From an uncultured Coriobacteriales bacterium (lineage in GTDB: Bacteria; Actinomycetota; Coriobacteriia; Coriobacteriales; Atopobiaceae), in the NCBI GenBank assembly GCA_947305035.1, contig CAMZCV010000042.1, forward strand, positions 1-7,272: a stretch of DNA of 7,272 nt, read 5' to 3'. A program made the translations under genes and the position numbers. The first letter of the stretch is position 1; the number at the start of each line of letters is the position of its first letter. This document shows positions 5,815 to 7,272 of this stretch, piece by piece. The notes under the pieces were generated by a model. The model made no database searches and was not told the origin of the DNA. It saw nothing but the letters and a program-made list of their open reading frames with translations.

Positions 5815-6225
5815 TTAGAAATCCTCTGCTTCCTCGGCGGATGCGGCAAGATCGTTGCAGAGGAGGATGGCCTCGCGGCACTCCCCTATCGCCTCCTCGA
5901 TATCCTGTGCAGCCAGCTCATCAGACGAGAGCAGCTGGACGAGCAGGGACATGTTCATGCCGCATACGAGGAAGAACTCGTGGTCGGCAAGTGCTGCCAT
6001 GAACTCGTTGTTCACCGAGCCGCCGAAGATGTCCGTCACCACGACGACCGTCTCACCAGGAGCAAACGTGGCAAGAAGGTCCTCAACCTGATCGTGAGCC
6101 GAGACGTCGGGATCGATGTAGGCGCAAAGGGTTTCGACATTGTCGAGCTGTCCGAGGATGATCTGGAGGGTATCCTTCATCCCTTCGGCGAGATGGCCAT
6201 GTGACGCAAGAACGAAACGGGGCAC
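5815..6225 (-). CDS. Mannose-family PTS phosphocarrier subunit IIA
   Basis: A 136-residue EIIA domain, the first sugar-specific phosphocarrier after HPr. His9 in LASHGHLAEG is the expected phospho-site (ManX His10), and TDIFGGS at 64-70 contains Asp65, matching the conserved active-site Asp of ManX. CGMNMSLL at 88-95 is also typical. The acidic C-terminal tail (SAEEAEDF) marks the end of a stand-alone domain, with no EIIB fused. The start is GTG at 6225, chosen because AAAGGAG lies five bases upstream and the sequence then aligns from its second residue to the family. It is the first gene of the operon, following an AT-rich promoter region, and ends one base before the isomerase start. Confidence 0.95.
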   Translation of the reverse strand: MPRFVLASHGHLAEGMKDTLQIILGQLDNVETLCAYIDPDVSAHDQVEDLLATFAPGETVVVVTDIFGGSVNNEFMAALADHEFFLVCGMNMSLLVQLLSSDELAAQDIEEAIGECREAILLCNDLAASAEEAEDF

Positions 6226-6235
6226 TTGAACTCCT

Positions 6236-6259
6236 TTGTTATACGTTGTCCTATAACAA
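6236..6259. promoter_or_regulatory. Candidate repressor operator (perfect inverted repeat)
   Basis: Read on the minus strand, TTGTTATA-N8-TATAACAA is a perfect 8-bp-arm inverted repeat 24 bases long. It starts about 12 bases downstream of the -10 element and ends next to the EIIA ribosome site, so a bound protein would block the start of transcription. Extra single copies of the arm occur at 6316-6323 (exact) and 6285-6292 (one mismatch at the last base). The AT-rich palindrome is of a size suited to a dimeric GntR regulator; assignment to the gene at 1-273 is inference from the shared locus. Confidence 0.65.
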
Positions 6260-6270
6260 TATCTGAGATG

Positions 6271-6298
6271 ATGATATTACAACACATAACAAAGTCAA
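6271..6298 (-). promoter_or_regulatory. Predicted sigma-70-type promoter of the PTS/aldolase operon
   Basis: On the minus strand, TTGACT (6298-6293) and TATCAT (6276-6271) are separated by 16 bases; each matches the housekeeping consensus at five of six positions. The expected transcription start, around 6264, leaves a leader of about 40 bases before the EIIA GTG. The surrounding 107-base gap (6226-6332) is markedly AT-rich in an otherwise GC-rich window. No terminator hairpin is visible after the small gene upstream, so some read-through from it is possible. Confidence 0.7.
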
Positions 6299-6332
6299 GA
6301 AGTATTTTGTCTTATTTGTTATATATCTTTGC

Positions 6333-6620
6333 TTATCGCCCGTGAGAGGTGAGATGCCAGCCGCCGCAGAATTCGCACTTGTAGCAGGTGAGGCCGCGCA
6401 CACCCCTATCGGCGGACCGCGCAATGGCGTCCTGGGCATCGAGTTTGGTGTCGTAGCGGTTCTTGCGATCGCAGCTCTTCGCCCGATACGCCCCCTCGCG
6501 CTTGGCCTCGAGCGCGCTCATGCCCTGCTCGGCGCGTTCGAACAAGCTGTCGAGGCTCCCGAAACCCGCCTCGAACTCCTCGCGCTGCTTTTTGACCGCC
6601 GAACGTTTCCTGCTCGTCAT
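6333..6620 (-). CDS. Small Cys/His-rich protein, putative zinc-binding, function unknown
   Basis: A 95-residue basic protein that I cannot assign to a named family. The N-terminal half (1-45) is charged and probably helical (MTSRKRS, KKQREEFEAGF, LFERAEQGMSALEAKREG). The C-terminal half has Cys50 in KSCDRKNRY, a helical stretch at 58-70, then CYKCEFCGGWHLTSH at 79-93, giving Cys79, Cys82, Cys85, His89 and His93. The C-x2-C-G-G-W-H-L pattern resembles small zinc-ribbon proteins found in actinobacterial and phage genomes, so zinc binding is likely but unproven. The ATG at 6620 has AAGGAG four bases upstream; a longer frame from 6704 lacks such a site. It is transcribed divergently from purL and in the same direction as the PTS operon, but a separate promoter starts that operon, so it is probably not part of the pathway. 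Confidence 0.7.
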   Translation of the reverse strand: MTSRKRSAVKKQREEFEAGFGSLDSLFERAEQGMSALEAKREGAYRAKSCDRKNRYDTKLDAQDAIARSADRGVRGLTCYKCEFCGGWHLTSHGR

Positions 6621-6651
6621 GGTTCTCCTTCTGTGTTTTCTCTCGCCCACG

Positions 6652-6679
6652 AGTGTAACCGCCGCACGGCCTTTGTCTG
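6652..6679 (-). promoter_or_regulatory. Tentative promoter of the small Cys/His protein gene
   Basis: On the minus strand, CAGACA (6679-6674) and TACACT (6657-6652) are 16 bases apart, each with four consensus matches. This would give a start near 6645 and a leader of about 25 bases. Both boxes are weak, so this is a best guess for the gene at 6333-6620. Confidence 0.3.
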
Positions 6680-6695
6680 CCGTAGAATAGATGTG

Positions 6696-6707
6696 TATGT
6701 GCACATA
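6696..6707. promoter_or_regulatory. Perfect 12-bp palindrome upstream of purL
   Basis: TATGTGCACATA is fully self-complementary and lies 22 bases before the purL ATG, in the 109-base divergent gap between purL and the small Cys/His gene. It could be a binding site for a dimeric regulator of either gene. A weak plus-strand promoter (TTGTCT at 6673-6678, 17-base spacer, TATGTG at 6696-6701) would overlap it. No purine riboswitch structure is apparent in so short a leader. Confidence 0.35.
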
Positions 6708-6729
6708 ACATAACTACGGAGGATGACCC

Positions 6730-7272
6730 ATGGTTTCACGCGTCTTTGTCGAGAAGAAGCCCGGATTCGACCTCGAGGCCAAGGCCCTCATGCGCGAGCT
6801 GCGCGACCTTCTGGGCATCACCGGCATCACAGGCCTGCGCCTCATCAACCGCTACGACGTGGAGGGCATCGACGACGAGCTGTTCTCGCGCTGCGTGCCT
6901 ACGGTCTTCTCCGAGCCGCAGTCCGACATCGCCACGCTCGAGATGCCCGAGACGGGCGACGCGCACGTCTTCGCCGTGGAGTACCTGCCCGGCCAGTTCG
7001 ACCAGCGCGCCGACAGCGCGAGCGAGTGCGTCCAGCTCATCAGCCAGGGCGAGCGCCCGCTCGTGCGCTCCGCCAAGGTGTACGTGCTCGAGGGCGAGCT
7101 CTCCGATGAGGACGTGGCGGCCGTCAAGCACTACGTCATCAACCCCGTCGAGGCGCGCGAGGCGTCGCTCGAGCTTCCCGCCACGCTCAAGCAGAACTAT
7201 CCCGAGCCGCCCATGGTGGAGACGCTCGGCGGCTTCCTCGACCTCGACCAGGCCGGTCTCGCAGCCTTCATC
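6730..7272 (+). CDS. purL: Phosphoribosylformylglycinamidine synthase, N-terminal part (3' partial)
   Basis: The frame opens at ATG 6730, with GGAGGA six bases upstream, and continues to the window edge without a stop, giving 181 residues of a protein that in this clade is about 1,240 long. It is the single-chain FGAM synthase form found in clostridia and related bacteria, which uses ATP and glutamine to convert FGAR to FGAM in step four of purine synthesis. Recognisable stretches are RVFVEKKPGFD at 4-14, LINRYDVEGI at 38-47, FAVEYLPGQFDQRADSA at 81-97, RPLVRSAKVYVLEG at 109-122 and YVINPVEAREAS at 135-146. This is the PurS-like N-terminal region and the start of the linker; the catalytic and glutaminase domains lie beyond the window. 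It is a housekeeping gene flanking the sugar island. Confidence 0.95.
   Translation, partial: MVSRVFVEKKPGFDLEAKALMRELRDLLGITGITGLRLINRYDVEGIDDELFSRCVPTVFSEPQSDIATLEMPETGDAHVFAVEYLPGQFDQRADSASECVQLISQGERPLVRSAKVYVLEGELSDEDVAAVKHYVINPVEAREASLELPATLKQNYPEPPMVETLGGFLDLDQAGLAAFI

Noticed and set aside
6342..6713. 123-residue plus-strand frame opposite the small Cys/His gene
   Set aside because: The minus-strand frame has a proper AAGGAG ribosome site and the CGGWHL ribbon; the plus frame has neither.
6723..7109. 128-residue plus-strand frame starting just before purL
   Set aside because: It is an out-of-frame shadow of purL; its Arg/Ala/His-rich sequence has no family pattern, while the purL frame matches from its first residues.
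1..7272. CRISPR array, insertion sequence, tRNA or attachment site
   Set aside because: No regularly spaced repeats, transposase-like frame, terminal inverted repeats or cloverleaf were found; the only repeats are the local hairpins, the operator arms and the aldolase gene duplication.

Overview
The window looks like a carbohydrate-utilisation island in a high-GC actinobacterium, most likely of class Coriobacteriia (Collinsella/Olsenella type). That placement is an inference from three things: GC-rich codon use, the clostridial-type single-chain PurL at the right edge, and the combination of mannose-family PTS genes with UTRA-type GntR regulators. No ribosomal RNA or other firm taxonomic marker is present.

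Layout, left to right. Positions 1-273 (+) are the 3' end of a GntR-family regulator (UTRA effector domain). It converges on a long minus-strand operon, separated from it by two strong tandem hairpins (297-358). The operon is read right to left from a promoter at about 6271-6298: PTS EIIA (6225-5815), sugar isomerase/epimerase of the TIM-barrel AP-endonuclease-2 fold (5813-4944), EIIB (4947-4474), EIIC (4445-3666), EIID (3682-2861), a full-length fructose-6-phosphate-aldolase/transaldolase (2851-2153), a shorter paralogue of it (2076-1444), and a glycerol-dehydrogenase-like enzyme (1451-360). Most junctions overlap or nearly touch. The exception is a 76-base gap between the two aldolase genes, which holds a perfect 10-bp hairpin. 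Upstream lie a small Cys/His-rich protein gene (6620-6333, minus) and, divergent from it, the start of purL (6730 onward, plus), which runs off the window.

Proposed working of the operon (inference): the mannose-family PTS imports a hexose or related sugar and phosphorylates it. The isomerase/epimerase converts it to a ketose phosphate with a free C1. An FSA-type Schiff-base aldolase splits this without a second phosphorylation into dihydroxyacetone plus an aldehyde phosphate such as glyceraldehyde 3-phosphate. The glycerol dehydrogenase then reduces dihydroxyacetone to glycerol, reoxidising NADH. The FSA-GldA pairing recalls the E. coli fsaB-gldA locus, but here it is fused to a complete mannose-family PTS and an epimerase. 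The substrate cannot be read from the sequence.

The most unusual element is the tandem aldolase pair. The two are about 58% identical over the first 200 residues, and both combine a transaldolase-like Glu with an FSA-like Tyr in the active site. The second copy has lost the conserved active-site Asp (Val instead) and the C-terminal helix. The operon promoter carries a perfect 8-bp-arm palindrome (TTGTTATA-N8-TATAACAA) just downstream of the -10, a strong candidate operator for the GntR regulator at the other end.
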